64,000 nucleotides of DNA, taken from assembly GCA_016806645.1 (NCBI GenBank), contig JACSYO010002159.1, positions 9,260,501 to 9,324,500 on the forward strand, given 5' to 3'. The position numbers and the translations under genes were made by a program. This DNA comes from Ophiodon elongatus. Its lineage: Eukaryota > Chordata > Actinopteri > Perciformes > Hexagrammidae. Shown piece by piece: positions 1 to 13,984 of the stretch. Position 1 is the first letter of the stretch. Every line of letters begins with the position of its first letter. Below the pieces are notes generated by a model that saw nothing but the letters and a program-made list of their open reading frames with translations, ran no database searches and was not told where the DNA came from.

Positions 1-1014
1 AGTGGAAAATTAAACTGTTTTCCAGATTTTCCAGAACACGTTGGAACCCTGAACTTGTCCTCTCAGAGTCACGTCAACCTTTTTAACTGACAAAAGCAGC
101 AATCTAAAAAGAACCGAGGTTACCTACAATTGTTCTTGCAAATGAGTATTCTTGTGTGTGAAATAAAAGAAAAATGACAAAAAGAAATGATGAAAACAAA
201 CTGCAGGATGTAGTTAATATAAAGGGGGTTATAACAAAAGTAACAACAACCTGTTTCAACTAGTACACTTCATCTTTGCTATACTGTGAAAACTAATATT
301 AGATCACTTCACCACCCAAAACAGCGAGGAATTGTTAGGCAATAAAACAAAAGCACTTGGAATTACTATTTGTGGTTTGTAAATGTATATTTTTCACCCG
401 AGTGTACTTGATATATGTGCACGCGTGCTATCGTTTGTGCACATATTCACGTCCTTGTGTGGGCTTCGTCATGTGAAGGTCAACTTTGATTACCCTTCTC
501 CTCAAGAAAGTTGAAATGAACGTGACAGCAGAATGAGGCGGGAGGGCAGGAGGCGGCAGTTAAGAAGGGGAAGCACCGCCTTCTCCCTCAACATGTTGCT
601 CTTCTTTTTTAGAGTAGAAGGATTTTAATAGAATACAGGGGAGAGGTAATTGCATCACAGTACCAATCATTTCTGCATTAGGAGGTAAAAAGTGTGTTCC
701 CGCATAACCTCACCGTTATGGGAAGGTATAACTCCAAGTGGCTACTCTCCTCCTGGCTGAGTGAAAGAGGAGGGGTGGGGCTGTTTAACAGCTTGAGTCT
801 GTCCATCTGTCTTTGTACCTGTGAGGGTGAAAGGGTCGCGATGGAGGGGGTTCTTGTGCACAAACCTCGTGCCTGAGCCTTCAGTGTATTTCGCCAGCTA
901 CAGTTGTCCAACCTTTTCTAATAGCTTGCCAGTTATTTACAGCCAACACACGCTGCTGCATTTAGCCAGTCGTATATCAGGCTGAATGCGTCAAGAACAC
1001 GCACACAACACAAT

Positions 1015-1085
1015 ACACACACACACACACATGCGCACACGCACACGCACACGCACACGCACACGCACACGCACACGCACACACA
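1015..1085. repeat. (CA)n / (CACACG)n microsatellite
   Basis: An alternating purine-pyrimidine tract that begins as plain CA and turns into a hexamer array containing CpG. Such tracts can adopt Z-DNA. It is the source of cysteine/valine-rich open frames that are not genes. Confidence 0.95.
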
Positions 1086-2654
1086 ATGAAGTAACGCTCT
1101 GGAATTGGATGCAGGCACGTGACAATAAATCTCACTTCTTAATTCTCTTGCTCTGACAAAAAAAACGTAAAACACTCTTCAAACATTGTAGAAATATATT
1201 TAAAGAAACCACTGCAAAGCCTAGGCAGGGATAACTTCACAGCCAGCATATACACACAGCATCGAGTAATATATTAAGATGAACTTGAAAATTGGAGGCA
1301 TTAATGCACCAAAAATTCCTCCCACCTCTCGAGGCGGTTTGAAAAATCTGATTTTAATCCATCTCAAATGCTTCTTGGCTACATTTACACACTTCATAGC
1401 TACTGTATTTGAACCTCTGCCCGAACGGCATGAAGTGAAAATGTAGTTTTTTTATTATTTTATTATAAATACACATTATGGGCATGTAGCAAGGGTAATG
1501 AACTTGGTAATTGCTTAGCAACAGGTAGTGGCCCCACCACCTGTCTACCAAGGTACCGAGTGAAGGTCGGTCTGTGTGTGTGTGTGTGTGTGTGCATGTG
1601 TAGGGGGGCGGGGGGGTGAGAGTGGTGCTGTCAGATGCATTACATTACATTACAATACAATACACTAGTGCAGCGTCCATTCAAAAACGTGCCTGTTTGA
1701 TTCCCTGGCCTCCGATATTGCTGCAACTTTCTTAAAAAAACGCTCATCCAAACAACTTCACCCTTCTGCGCTTCCTTTGGTCCTTCGCAGTGTGAAGTCG
1801 TGAAGTGTGAAGTCGATCGGATGAACGGTTGTCAGGAAAATGATTAGTAAATATGTACCGTAGCTCTCTGATCTCTCTTTTTTTTATCTGTTCTTGATTG
1901 AACTGTAGCGAGTGACAGAGTACCCAGCATGCCGTTCGGGGGTCTGCATAGAGAAATACGAGGTGTCCGCCTCCGTCAAATTTCTTCCCGTCTCCAGCTC
2001 TCGTCAAAACTGTAAAACACTATTTTCCAACAAGCACATAAACATGGCGCTGTATCGTTATCAGCATAGTGAACCGGGAAAGACGCTGCCAAACTTTAGA
2101 AACTTACATTTAATATCAAGGTATTCACATTATAGACGCTAACGCTGACTGTTCCCCTGAAACAATTAGGCCACGATATAGCACACGGAGCATACGGGGT
2201 CCAGGACAGCACACATGCACATGTCTGCACATGAACAGGACGGCACCCAGTTTGCTTAAGTTTGAGCAAGGAAAAGCACTGGGTGTGTACATAACGTAAT
2301 ACTACTAAACACGTCCTATAGATAGCACTGCCCTGGCTCCTCAACAATATAAAGCTTGGCTGGTGCGACACACACGCTAATGACTGTGTTCTTTGTCTGC
2401 ATGGGTGCCAGCGTGTGTTTCTGTGTTTGATACTGAGTGGGGACCAGCTGGATCAGGTGCTGCAGGTCTTTCAAAAGCCTCGGAGGAAGATGGAACGATC
2501 TTTTCGGCCCCAGGAGAGGCGTTTGCCCCCATCCCTCCCTCACTCTCCTCCTCTGCCACTAACCCTGCTCCTGAGTTACGTCACATGACACCACACTTAG
2601 ACTGCCTCTATATCACACTATGTCTTCGCCCTCCCTATGTAGGGTGTGGTGTGG

Positions 2655-2685
<31 letters not shown>

Positions 2686-3231
2686 AAAAGAGAGACCTTG
2701 AGTGCATGCTTGCTTTTGAGAGTCTGAAGACGGACGGCTGGAGGATTGCTGACTGCTGTGTGCACTACGAGTGTGTATGTGTGTGAAGTGCACATTAGTA
2801 TAATGTATACCTGCCTACAAGCAAAGCAGTGGGGAAAAAAAAAGAGTTAGGACCCTCCTCCAGCAGCGCACATACTATATTTCTCCAGCAAATGAAAAAG
2901 GAGTGGGCCTGCCAGCGGTGTTTTACTGTAGAGAGACAGGCATGAGGTTCAAATCAGATACAGGACTAGATCACAGTCACAGTGAATAATACATGCATTT
3001 CATATTCATGGCTGCCTGTGCATTTCATGAATACCTTGAGAGATGACGGGACTCTACAGGGATTATAACTGCCAGATATTGTTTAGCTAACAGCAGTGAA
3101 GAAAAGGAAAAGAGAGGCAAACACTCGCCATTGGTGCACCTGCTCCTTCTCTACATCAGTGGTGTTGTAATGAGAAAACTGGGTCTGACAGCACACTGGG
3201 CTCTGGCACACATATACCATCGGTAAGCGTG

Positions 3232-3269
3232 GACAGGCTGAGTGGATGTACGCATCCACTCAGCCTGTC
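3232..3269. repeat. Perfect 17-bp inverted repeat with 4-nt loop
   Basis: Arm GACAGGCTGAGTGGATG at 3232-3248, loop TACG at 3249-3252, and an exact reverse complement at 3253-3269. There are no mismatches. The flanks are not repeated and no gene is nearby. Confidence 0.95.
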
Positions 3270-4205
3270 ATTAACGTGTTCAGTATAATGGGCTGCAACA
3301 TTTGGCTGCAATTAATTATTGTTTTCATTCTGTTTTAACTTGTTGATTTTTTTCTTTAACATCGGCCATCATAACAGCTCAAACTGACGTCTTTTTTATT
3401 TGTTTTGAAAGTGGATTGCCGCTCTGGCAGTGAGTTTTGCAGCAACCCTCGCGCAGACCTGCCCACTGCGCTGTGGGGTGCTTATCTCTCTTATGTTGCA
3501 GCTTCTTAATAATACATCATAGTTTATATTAGATCTAGATTTGATATTAAGAATCTGAACAGGCAAAGCTAGTAACTAATATTGTATAATAAATGTAGGG
3601 AATTAAAAAGTACAATATTTCCCTCTGAAATTTAGTGGTGTAGAAATATAAAGTGGAATATAAAGTGGAATATAATGGAATGTAAAGTTCAGTATAAGTA
3701 CCTCAAAACTGTGCTTAAGTACAGTACTTGAATAGCAACTTTGTTACATTTCACCACTCCTAGAGGACAAAATGGCTTGAAAGAGCACATTCATAGACCT
3801 ACCATCTCAATTCTGCTCTTAAAGAGCAACAAATTGATGCATTTAACTTTAAAATGTGGAACATTCTGGCCACTAATGTTTTCATCCTAATATGAACCCT
3901 CTCTGTCTACCTAGCCTTAAGCCTTACACTTAAACCAGTCCACCAAGTATTTCTGATCTTGAAAGCACAATCTTGGACGTAAACAAAAGGGGAGCAACAT
4001 CACCAACATTTAAAACAAAAGGCACTGATGGATGGATTAGTTCTATTGTGTTGTCATTTACATAAGTAATGTCTGCATTTTGAATTATGACAAAATGAGG
4101 AACACAGACATTTTTTTTTTCTGTATGGAAACCAAATGTTTTGATTATATGTGAATATATATAAAAAATACAGATTTGCCCTTTAATCCTAAATCCAATG
4201 TCATG

Positions 4206-4206
<1 letters not shown>

Positions 4207-4277
<71 letters not shown>
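4207..4277. repeat. (CA)n microsatellite
   Basis: About 35 uninterrupted CA units, one of the longest pure tracts in the window. Confidence 0.97.
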
Positions 4278-4280
<3 letters not shown>

Positions 4281-4837
4281 GGCAAAAACACACCGATCCT
4301 CTGTCCCACACAGATGTGCAGGAACACGTTGATGCATACAATCACAGCACATCTCAGCAGGGACGTTTTTTATGGGGAGCAGAGAAAAAGCAGTTATTCA
4401 CGCTACACGTGCAGTCAGCACGTTCCAGGTCAGTCAGTCTGCCTAACTCTCTCCATACATATGGATGACCAAACTTGTCTGTGCCTCCCCAATACAAAGC
4501 ACAGTCTCTTTGTCTGGCTCAATCTGTCTTTTTTCCCCTCATCCTCATCCTCTCCTTGCTGCTCCTCCACCTCCTCTCTCACATGCAGCGGCACTGCCGG
4601 CTTTCTCCAGACATTTCGTTTTTCATTGTTTGCCTTTTGGTGAAGTGACACATGACACATTGTGGAGTCTAGCCACCCTGGGGGAATACTAATCAAAGAA
4701 AACCGTGAGTCAGTGAGTCAGGGAAACGGAGAAAGACTGAGGAAGTGCAGAGAGACAGGGTCAGGGTGAGACAAAGATGAAGAAGTGAAAAGGAGAGATT
4801 GTAATAAAATAAAAAATGAAAGGGACAAAATATAAAT

Positions 4838-4884
<47 letters not shown>

Positions 4885-7800
4885 GTGCCTGAAAGGCGAA
4901 GGGTCAGATAGAGGAAGTAGAGATGGACAAAGAGAGGATAAAAAAAGAATATGTGACGAAGAGAGAATGAGAACAGGACGGAGTGAGGAAAGGATACGGA
5001 CAGCAGGGAGGAGTGGACATGAAGAAGTGTTGTGTTTAGTCAAACTGAAAGAGCAGGGGAGAATAGGGCAGAGAGGGATGGAAGAGTTTTGATGCGAATG
5101 AATAATTGAATCACAAAAACAAGGAAATCAGCAGAATAAAGCTTTTCCTCTCTTCAACCGCCCCCACACGCAGTCATACGGAACACGTATGGACACACAT
5201 AATGCACACCGTGTACATACTGCTGATGTTTCTTTTACCCCGAAACAGCAGAAAACTTCTTCCACATACAATTTCTCCGCGCCTCTTTTATCTTGCAAAG
5301 GTTAACGTCGCCCGTATGTGTGTTTGCAAAATATTTGTGTGCCTCAATGTGCCCAGCTGCCACATGTGGCACTCCAGCAGGTCCTAACCTGACTTTCATT
5401 TAAATCTCTCGGTCGAACGGCCCCATGGTGCTTCACACCAGCCGTCCTTTTCGCTCAGATCAGTAACTATGGCAACACTCCAAAGAAGACCAAGACAACC
5501 TAACGGGCGAGGAGACACGTTCGAGATGAAGAGAGGGCTAAAAACAAAGCTGAGGAAAAGTCCAAAACAAGTTGAAAGACAGAAAAGACGGAGAGGGTAT
5601 CCGGTCTGACTAAGTGAGGTCAAGTTTATTTTTAACATGCTGTTAACAGCTGAAATCACACATCGCCCTAAAAGAAAGGGCAAAATCATATTGAGGCTAT
5701 TATTAAGGACACTATCATTTTAACCAAAGCCATAATTCTAAATGAGTGGAACCCTCTCTCCGGGCATGGCTTCATTTGTTGAGTCTTGGTTTATGTGACC
5801 TTGCACATAAACATGAACTACTCGTTGCTGCTTTGCCAAACAACACTGATGGCGATAAACTGCGGGAGGAGAAGTAGTAAAATGGATTTCTCTGCCGATA
5901 CATTTTTTTTCTCTCAGAATCAAAAGCTGGCACAGACTGAAATCTACATTTGTTTATACTCTGATGTCAAGCAGTCAGTACACATTGTAAATTTTGAGTT
6001 TTGGTAATGTTTGAAAGTGCAGCGTTGCGTGATTACTGACCGTCGCTTTCTACCGCTTCATCTCTCCATCCATCTTGCCTGCACCCACATCGCCCTCATT
6101 CCTGCTGGCTTTTCATTTATCCCTTAATATAAATCTTGTGCTAGGGTGCCTCATAAACAGGTCAAGTTTCTCCCAACTAGAACAACATGGTTGCACCGGT
6201 GCACATACACCACAATTAAAGGAGGAACAATTCGATAAATCAAGATACAGATCCAGAAAAAAACACTCTGTATCATTCGATTTGTTATAATTAGTAGTAT
6301 ATCAAAGTTTTTGGCGATTTCATGCGTGTAAACAGAGTGTGTGTGGTCACTAATAACCTGACCAGTGGTTTTATGGAGCATGCTATGTTTTTTTTTCCCA
6401 AGGGTGACATTAAATTGATCATTACTTTCCACATCCTGCACTGTGGACACTGCAGCCAGCAAACAGCCTTGTCAATCAGACGGGGCTAAAACAAATCCTG
6501 TAAGCATTTACGGTCTCGTCAAAACACTCACATTTTCTCTTCCCCCACCCAAAGCTTTGACTTTCCCATCATCACTCGCTCTCTGTTGCTATCCGTCTCA
6601 TCTGCTCTATCTGAAAGCTAATCTCCTTAAAACAGTAATCTCTTCCCCCGCATCCCTCTCCCTTTGTCTCTCTGGCCTCTCTGTTTCTTCCCACAGATTG
6701 CCCTCTGCCCATCACCAGACCTCTCTGTCTTCCCACCTGTCTGCCTGTCCTGCCCTCATTTCTCTTTCTTCACATCTCCACCCATCACTCTTTTCACCCC
6801 AAACAACTCTGCTCCTGTCTCCCTCCATCCCCCCTGATGGATAGTGTTTTTTGCACCCTTCTTACACTTCACATCTCATTAGCCTCATTTCAAGGTGAAG
6901 TTTATATAAAATACATCATTTTCCAATCCTGCAGCTAATTCAAACTATTAATAATGCATTATGGATGAATGAAACAGCAAACACCCACATCTATTCTCAA
7001 TGTTTATCTTTTAACAAATCAGATAGGTTAGAAGGCAGGGCTCCCCCCCCCTCCCCCCCACACACACACTAGACATTTTAATTAAGATAAGAGACACATA
7101 TTTAAATATGGGTAAGACGTGTTTGCCTTTTTAGTACATTTAAGATGAATGTGATGGAAAAATGGAACATTGTGAAATAGAACAGGAGAGTTTGGACAGA
7201 CTGTGAGGATGGGGTGAGAGATGGGAGGGAAGATGAAGGACCAGCTGAGGGGAAAACAGTGAAGTGAGGGAAATGGAGACAGGTGGCAGGTTAGGTTGCT
7301 GGTGACTGACTGATGTTCAGGGCAGAAGAAGATGAAAGCAGAGCCACAAGGCCACCACACACAGAGGGATACTGGGAGGGGTGGGTGGTAAAACAATGCA
7401 AGGAAATGTCAGCCCTGAGTGGAGCCTAAAGGTCTTTCTTTCAGGCTGCTTGCTCATAAGATTTCAATTTTATGGCTATTATTTACTTCCACATGTACAG
7501 CCCCAACAACCTTCAACAATAAGGTAGGGCAGCCTATATTTAGAGGTATTAAGCTATAACTGTATACAAGGTGATGACCAAGGCTTCAGGGCCTCAGCCT
7601 TTCTCAAAACTGAGAATTTTTCTTTTTCTTTTTAATGACTCTTTGCCCTTTGTCGGGAGCCCAATGACATATTACCCAGCTGGGTTCACATCAAGGGTAT
7701 ATTTTCACAGGTGAGGGTGGAGAATGGGGAAGGCTGGGGGAATAAATGGTCACAAGTTTGGATGGAGAGAAGAAAAGGCACAAAACCATGTGCAAAATAG

Positions 7801-8300
7801 TGATGGAGAAGGAGAAGAACGGGGACAAAACAGAACGAGCAAGAAAAGAGTATCGAGGCGGTATTCACCAAAGGAATCGGGAGCAAAGGGAGCTGTACAA
7901 AGAAAGACATTATAGCATGTAAGAAAAAGAGAGGAGTGAAGATACAAAGAGAGGTAGGGAGAATAGAGAGTATAATTGAAGTGCAGAGGATGCAAAGATG
8001 GAAAAAAGGATACAAAAAGGTATCATATACCGTAGCCACTGCAAGGAGGAGACAATGTAAAGCATTGCAAAAAGATGATGTAAGAAAAAAAGTTAAAGAT
8101 GGACATAGAGTTGGCTGTAAGGAAAGGGTTCAGAGAGAAAAGAGGCAGAGTGGTGAAGGGGAGAGGGGGTAAATGGAAGACAGGGAAACAAAATAGGACA
8201 GATGGAGAGAGAGGAGATGAGCTGGCTGGGGGGAGAGGGGATGTTCAATGGGCCACAAAGCCGCCGCTGAAAAGCCCATCTCACTCCCAGTACGATATCT
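4278..8300. other. Non-coding sequence with purine and pyrimidine blocks
   Basis: No gene is seen. A (GA)n tract sits at 4839-4878 inside a purine-rich block at about 4690-5080. A pyrimidine-rich block lies at about 6530-6840, and a long plus-strand purine-rich block at about 7180-8240. The long open frames here, on both strands, follow this base bias and show no domain or conserved motif. Confidence 0.55.
4839..4878. repeat. (GA)n microsatellite
   Basis: Twenty uninterrupted AG units inside a purine-rich block. Confidence 0.96.
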
Positions 8301-10410
8301 TTCCATTCAACAATTCACAGGTGGAGGGGACACATGCTCGCATACATGCACTAAAAGCTCCAGCAGAACCTATGCCATGTTCAGTCACAGTCTTTCCGTG
8401 TGTGTGTTTCCATTGTAGCTGCACTGAGTGCTCTGGATAACAACCCTCTGTGAGACCACTCCAGCCAAAAGAGCTCAATGTGAGAATAAGTAAATGTGTG
8501 TTGTGTGACACTGGAGCTGGCATCTGCACAATTGCACATTCGTACTGAATATCCAATTACTGCGAAGTTGCTATGAATGAATAATAAATGTCCCGGTGTT
8601 GATTTGTCTGATATGCATTAGAGGGATTATTACTTCAGTGTGACTGCAGATGTTGAATTAAATCATTTGTTTCAAGGCAAATCTGATGGTGCAAAATATG
8701 CACAATACTATAGCCTGTGTCGGTTATTATCTAGTATGAAGATCTTAACTAATATGTGACATGATGGGACAGAAAAAAATCATGTAGTTTTAGCTTAAAG
8801 AAATACCAGAGAAAATGGTATATCATAGTCTACTTTAGAGGTTCACAGAAGAGTGTCGTCTGCATGGGGTGGAAATACCCACCCTCTGGAGTGGTCAGCA
8901 GTCAGTAGAAATGTATGTGCTCTGATGTACTACATCTGTTTTATGATCTGACATTCGTTTTATATGCTGCCGCTATTTCAGCATGAGGTCATGATGTATG
9001 ATTATTTGCGCAGCACAAGTTCAGAAGACCTGCTTTCGTTAGGAGCCATGAGCACGGCCACCTTTAGCTTTTAGCCTCAACTTTGGAACTGCCAGAAGGG
9101 CCCCACCTGAGGATCTAAGGGGATACAAGTTTAACACAGAAGCCTTAAAATTATCCATTTAATATTTAGAAGTGCTGACTGGGCCATTAAGAATTATGCA
9201 GGTTTATGGGTAGAAGTACTGCACACACAGAATCTCTGCAATGTATTGCTCAGGGCTGAAACAGTGTTGGGAGTGTGAGAGAAGGAAATTCATGCAAAAG
9301 TCTAAAATGGCCCTGTAATTCTGAATAACCCATCTCACTATCTCAACCTCTCCGTTGTGATTACTGGCACTTCGCCAACGCCACCTGCAATGTGTAAGTG
9401 GCTCAGTACCACATAGAAAATATAATCTCTGGAATAATTACCACATTGGCGAATGTCAATATTACAACATTCTGTTACAGAGGAGAGCGAAAGCCAATAA
9501 AGGCAAATCTTGGAAGACTTGCAGCCCCAATTTGGATAAATCCTTAACAGGAATATGAATTTGGAATGGAGATGTATCTTTGGTTGTGTCAGTGAATGGG
9601 TCATTATTCTAATGCATGTCTGACTACATTGTATAGCGGCTTCATTGCGTTCACGGTGAAGGGCATTAACATCTGTGTGTCCATGTGTGCTCTGTGAATG
9701 ACATTATTGTCTCCTCTTAGGGAGCAGGCAGGTTACTTGGCTGCCATGTATCAGCCCTTGCTCCTCACTGATAAGCTCTACTGCTATCTCAATGAATGAT
9801 TGAGCAGCATGTATGCATATGTGTGTGTTTGTGTGAGAGAGAGCTAGTGAGAGAGGGATTTTCAGCCACACTTGGACATTGTCTCACAAAATTGTTCTGT
9901 GTGTTTTTACAATTAGATCTTTATATTTACCATCCGAGTGTCCAAGTGGACATGTGTTTCCATCCTATGGGAGATAACCTGTGGTGTGTGTGTGCCACAG
10001 AAGATGCTTCAGTACTTGATAGAATCCACATGTCTGAAATATATAGGTATATTTTCAACCCACAAAATTGTTTTAGATTAACAGTAGGCTATTAATTCCC
10101 TGGAGACGTATACTCTAACCTTAAAGGAGCTCTAATGAATATTCTTATTATAAAAGGATCAATGAACTATGTTTAATATACAGGGGTCCACACAGAAAAA
10201 AACACATATTTACATACATGCACAAAAAATGGATAATCAATGAAGTTTGATTACTATTTCTCCACCTGGAAGCGGTTGGCGAAGAGTTACTTGCACTGTT
10301 TCATTTTCCACTCTTCCAAAGAAACTGACACTGGGATATTGTTTATCTGACCAAGTGCCAGCTGCCCAACACATCCCATCTGCACCTAACATATTTCTGC
10401 AATCCACTAG

Positions 10411-10650
10411 GAGTGTCAAGTCAAGTCATTTATATAGCCCACTACCACAAATCTGCCTCAAAGGGGCTCTACAATCTGCACAGCATACAGCACCCTCTGT
10501 CCTTTTCAACCCTTAATTCAGATATGAAAAAAACTACCCCCCAAAAAACTTTTAACAAGGAAGAAATGGAAGAAACCTGAGGAAAAGCAACTGAGGTTGG
10601 ATCCCTTCACCAGGACGGACAGACATGCAATAGAATAGGGAGACAACCAT
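10411..10650 (+). repeat. Teleost interspersed repeat ('tcaagtca...tttatatagcc' family)
   Basis: The segment starts with TCAAGTCAAGTCATTTATAT, continues with an 'aaggggctctacaatctgcac' type core, then an A/C-rich 'aactaccccccaaaa' stretch and an 'ggaagaaacctgaggaaaag' type end with a following 'aggacggacagac' motif. From memory this order of blocks is a very common dispersed repeat in percomorph fish. Its transposon class is not clear to me. The copy is mutated. Confidence 0.7.
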
Positions 10651-11253
10651 GAGACCTGATATTTGTTGATCTAATGACTAATGCGAGCCAGTTACTGGGA
10701 AAGGTTCCCTGCTTCTTATCAGTCCAGGACAGATGAGCTAATATGGATGGAAATTGCCTCACACAATTACCACCACAAACAGGATTGTTATCAGTGTAAT
10801 ATTAGTCTATTAGTCATGCAGCTTGATGCTGGAGTTAATGAGGTGGTGGCTGAGGGAGTGCAATGATGGTCAATAGGACAACCAGCCAGCACAAATTCAT
10901 ACTCCGTGAACTGGAGATGGGCTGAGGTGTTCCAAGTAAAACTATTGCTGCCATCACCTCGATTAAAAAAAATCTGTACTGAAAGTAATCATAGATATTG
11001 CTCTCTCCATCATTGTCCAATCACTCTGCCATTCTCACTGTGAAGCAGACAGCCACACAAACACAGAGAAAAGGCGATGGTGGCATCTCTAATCCTGTAA
11101 AGGCAGCAGCAGGGGGGAGAAAGCCTTGTGACAGGAGTGTTAGATAGAGAAAGCCTGCCTACAGCGAAGTCTCAGCTTTTGGATACACTCTGCTGGTAGA
11201 AAGCCATGCAGCTACACATAGTGTGTGCCTGAAAACAAGGGAACACACGGCCG

Positions 11254-11346
11254 CACACACACACACGCAGGCACACACACACACACACACGCGCACACAC
11301 GCGCGCGCACGCACGCACGCACGCGCGCGCACACACACGCACGCAC
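11254..11346. repeat. Mixed (CA)n/(CG)n tract
   Basis: Alternating CA and CG dinucleotides including GCGCGC and GCACGC runs, strictly purine-pyrimidine alternating and so a good Z-DNA former. Confidence 0.93.
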
Positions 11347-13984
11347 CACAGCATTGGGGTTTAAATATTCTCTGCCTGCTGTCCCTCCTGGATGCTCGTG
11401 CAGCCTGAGGAGCATAGAAAATAAAAGCAGCGAGCAGTGAAAAGCATTTTGACTCGCCGTGGGAAGGGGTGACAGGGCTCAGCTTGCACACACTGTGGCC
11501 CTGCCAGGTACGCAGACAAGCACACACAGACACACACTGAGCGGCGTGCAGGCAGACAGAAGGATCTGGCTAACCTGCATTGCGGCGCCACTATTTGTCG
11601 AGAAAAGTTAGATAACAATCCAAGATACGGGGCGGTAAACCTGTCTCAGTGTTCTGTTCATGGTGTTCAGTGAATGGCTGTGAATTAGTAGTGATGCATG
11701 AGATTATGTACAAATTCAAATAAAACTAAATGGGTAGTAAACACAGGTCGTATATGCTCGTTTTGGGTTGAATTGCTTACAGGTGTTTGATGGAAGTTAA
11801 GTTCCGACGGGTCTTTAAATTGTAACTCCCGGTCTCACATGGCTCTTTAAATCCAGTCTAAATGGGTTCGCTCTTGTAAGTATCTGCTCGTCTTTTCTTC
11901 CTTCCCTCCTGCTGTCAACGACTCAGTGAGGAACACTGCGACGTGTGGACATCTCATTTAAAGTCTGAGGTCTGCAACTACAGAACGCAAGCTGTGCTAT
12001 TTGAAGTGTCTACATCTACTGAGCCCCAAACAGCAAAGTCACCTGGAATTTGAAGCAGTGAAGTTGCTGTGAGGCCACAACCTATTTTCACAATATATAC
12101 TATATTATACATATGCTACTAGTACTATACTGCCAAAAAGCGTGATGGTTTTACCATCAGCTGCTGAGAAAGCTCCCAGCCTAATGTCATGTGTGGATCA
12201 CTGTCCCTGTCATACAGTACACCCAACAATTGTTGATAATGATCACACACTCCCAATTATTTAATAAATTAATTTAACATAATTTCACCAGTTTTCAGGT
12301 GGCAGGCCTGTCCATCGGACTAACCCGAGCTGTGCAGCCAAACTTTGCTCAAAACACTGACTTATTTTAATTTCAAGCTTTTAAGACACCTAATCTGTCA
12401 AACTGAATATAAGAGGAATGTACAACATCCAAAGCATTTCCCTTGGATTGAATTGGTGCAGCCATAAAAAAGGATGGTCATGGATTTGACTTTATATAAC
12501 TATCGTGCAGAATACACTTTACAGTGTGGAATAAGATTACTTTCCTACCTCAGAGCTACTTAAGGGAAAGAAAACTGTAAAGGGGTTGAATACTGACTGC
12601 CTGCTCCTAACTCAAAAAGTACAAACAAAACTAAAATTTGGAACAGTAAGAAAATAAATTATAATATAAACTAATATCACAAATGTGCCACAGTCACACA
12701 GAAATTGTGTGAAACATTTTCAGACCAAGGCCATGAGTGTTACATTTACGTCAACTCCAGAAGGAAAGGAGTTAACTAAATTTGTCTCATTCTATCACAG
12801 CCGAAGGAAAAATAGTCAGAAACAGTTTCCCAGGTAACCAAAGGACAGGGAAAGAGGAGGAGGGGATATGAAGAGTCATGAGCATAAGCAGAAAAGAAGA
12901 AAAGAAGACAGAAAGGATGAAAAGGCAATATCTAAAATGAGTAACTCAATAGGAGACGTTCAACAATTTAAAAAGGACAAACTGACATGGTTTAAGTTCA
13001 TTCTAAAAGGCAACCTCTACAGAAAGTCATTCTAACCTTGCGTCTCTTGTACGAAGCAGGGACATTCTCATTTCTGCTGTATATAATCATATTCAACAGA
13101 ATAATCTCAAAAAGTCAATCTGTTCTTTCTATCGGCTGGATGATGAAAACCATGTTCCCGTCCGGAGCCTTGAGGTGTTCAGCTTTCACCCGCTCATCCT
13201 TTCACACTCTTACTAATGCTCTCTTTCACTGTCTCCCTCAATCTCAGACTAAAGGAAAAGTGGGATGGGGGGTTAAGAGAGACGGCAGAGTGCTCTTTCC
13301 TTTGTGCTATTCCATCCCATTTGTTCTCTGCACTGCCCCAAATAGATCCTTCACAAGTCGGAGAAACCTCCTTCACAGCTATTCACCAAGGACATGCATG
13401 CAAGTTCAGATTTATGATACAGAGACGGAGAAGGAGGATGTGTTCAGGCTCCACAAAATGTACCTGGTGCCTGGTGTTTTAAGCAGTATGACGATTATAT
13501 CGTAAAATCAGTTATAACATAAAACAAATTCCTTACGATCTCAATTCAAACCCTTTGTGTCACTCCCATCTTCTGTCATCCGCTTCAACCCCCCCCCCCC
13601 TCTCCCAGCCCTCTCACCTTACCTCCCTTTACCAGGCCCATTCCTTGCACCATAACCACTAATAAAAAGCGCCACAATGTCTGTTAAATTACGAGAACGA
13701 TGTTGTTCAGGACAGTTCCGTGGCTTGATATGGCTTTAATGGGCTCATAAATGTTGGAGTAAACACTTGTCAGGAACAAAGTGGCTTTTCATCAGAAAAA
13801 GCCATTTAGAGAAAGGATTTGTTCTCCAAATGCTTGGCTGGACAACCTTGAAACCGGATCATGAAAGAGGAACAACGGACAATTTTTATAAAATTGTCAT
13901 TATTCTGGAGGCTTTAAAACATAGAAACTAGATTCACTGCTGTGCGGTCGTATGCCCCTTCCAATCAGTGAAGTTACAGTTTAC

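Larger units (their letters stand above)
1..4200. other. Non-coding sequence, left flank
   Basis: I see no exon with credible splice sites and coding character here. The stretch holds a (CA)n/(CACACG)n tract at 1015-1085, a GT tract near 1573-1596, ATTAC-type short repeats near 1640-1665, a GT tract at 2651-2682 and one perfect inverted repeat (listed separately). If the IQ-motif gene to the right is IQCJ-SCHIP1, this may be intron of that gene, but nothing in the stretch itself proves that. Confidence 0.5.
8301..13984. other. Non-coding sequence
   Basis: No exon is supported. Contents that I can name are the interspersed repeat at 10411-10650 and a mixed CA/CG tract at about 11254-11346. 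The rest is single-copy-looking A+T-rich sequence. Confidence 0.5.

Noticed and set aside
933..1175. Open frames made of Cys-Val or Thr-His repeats here and at many other sites
   Set aside because: They are translations of (CA)n/(GT)n tracts on either strand and have no other coding evidence.
7686..8172. Overlapping open frames of 78-117 codons on both strands
   Set aside because: They follow from the purine bias of the segment; there are no motifs, splice sites or conserved domains.
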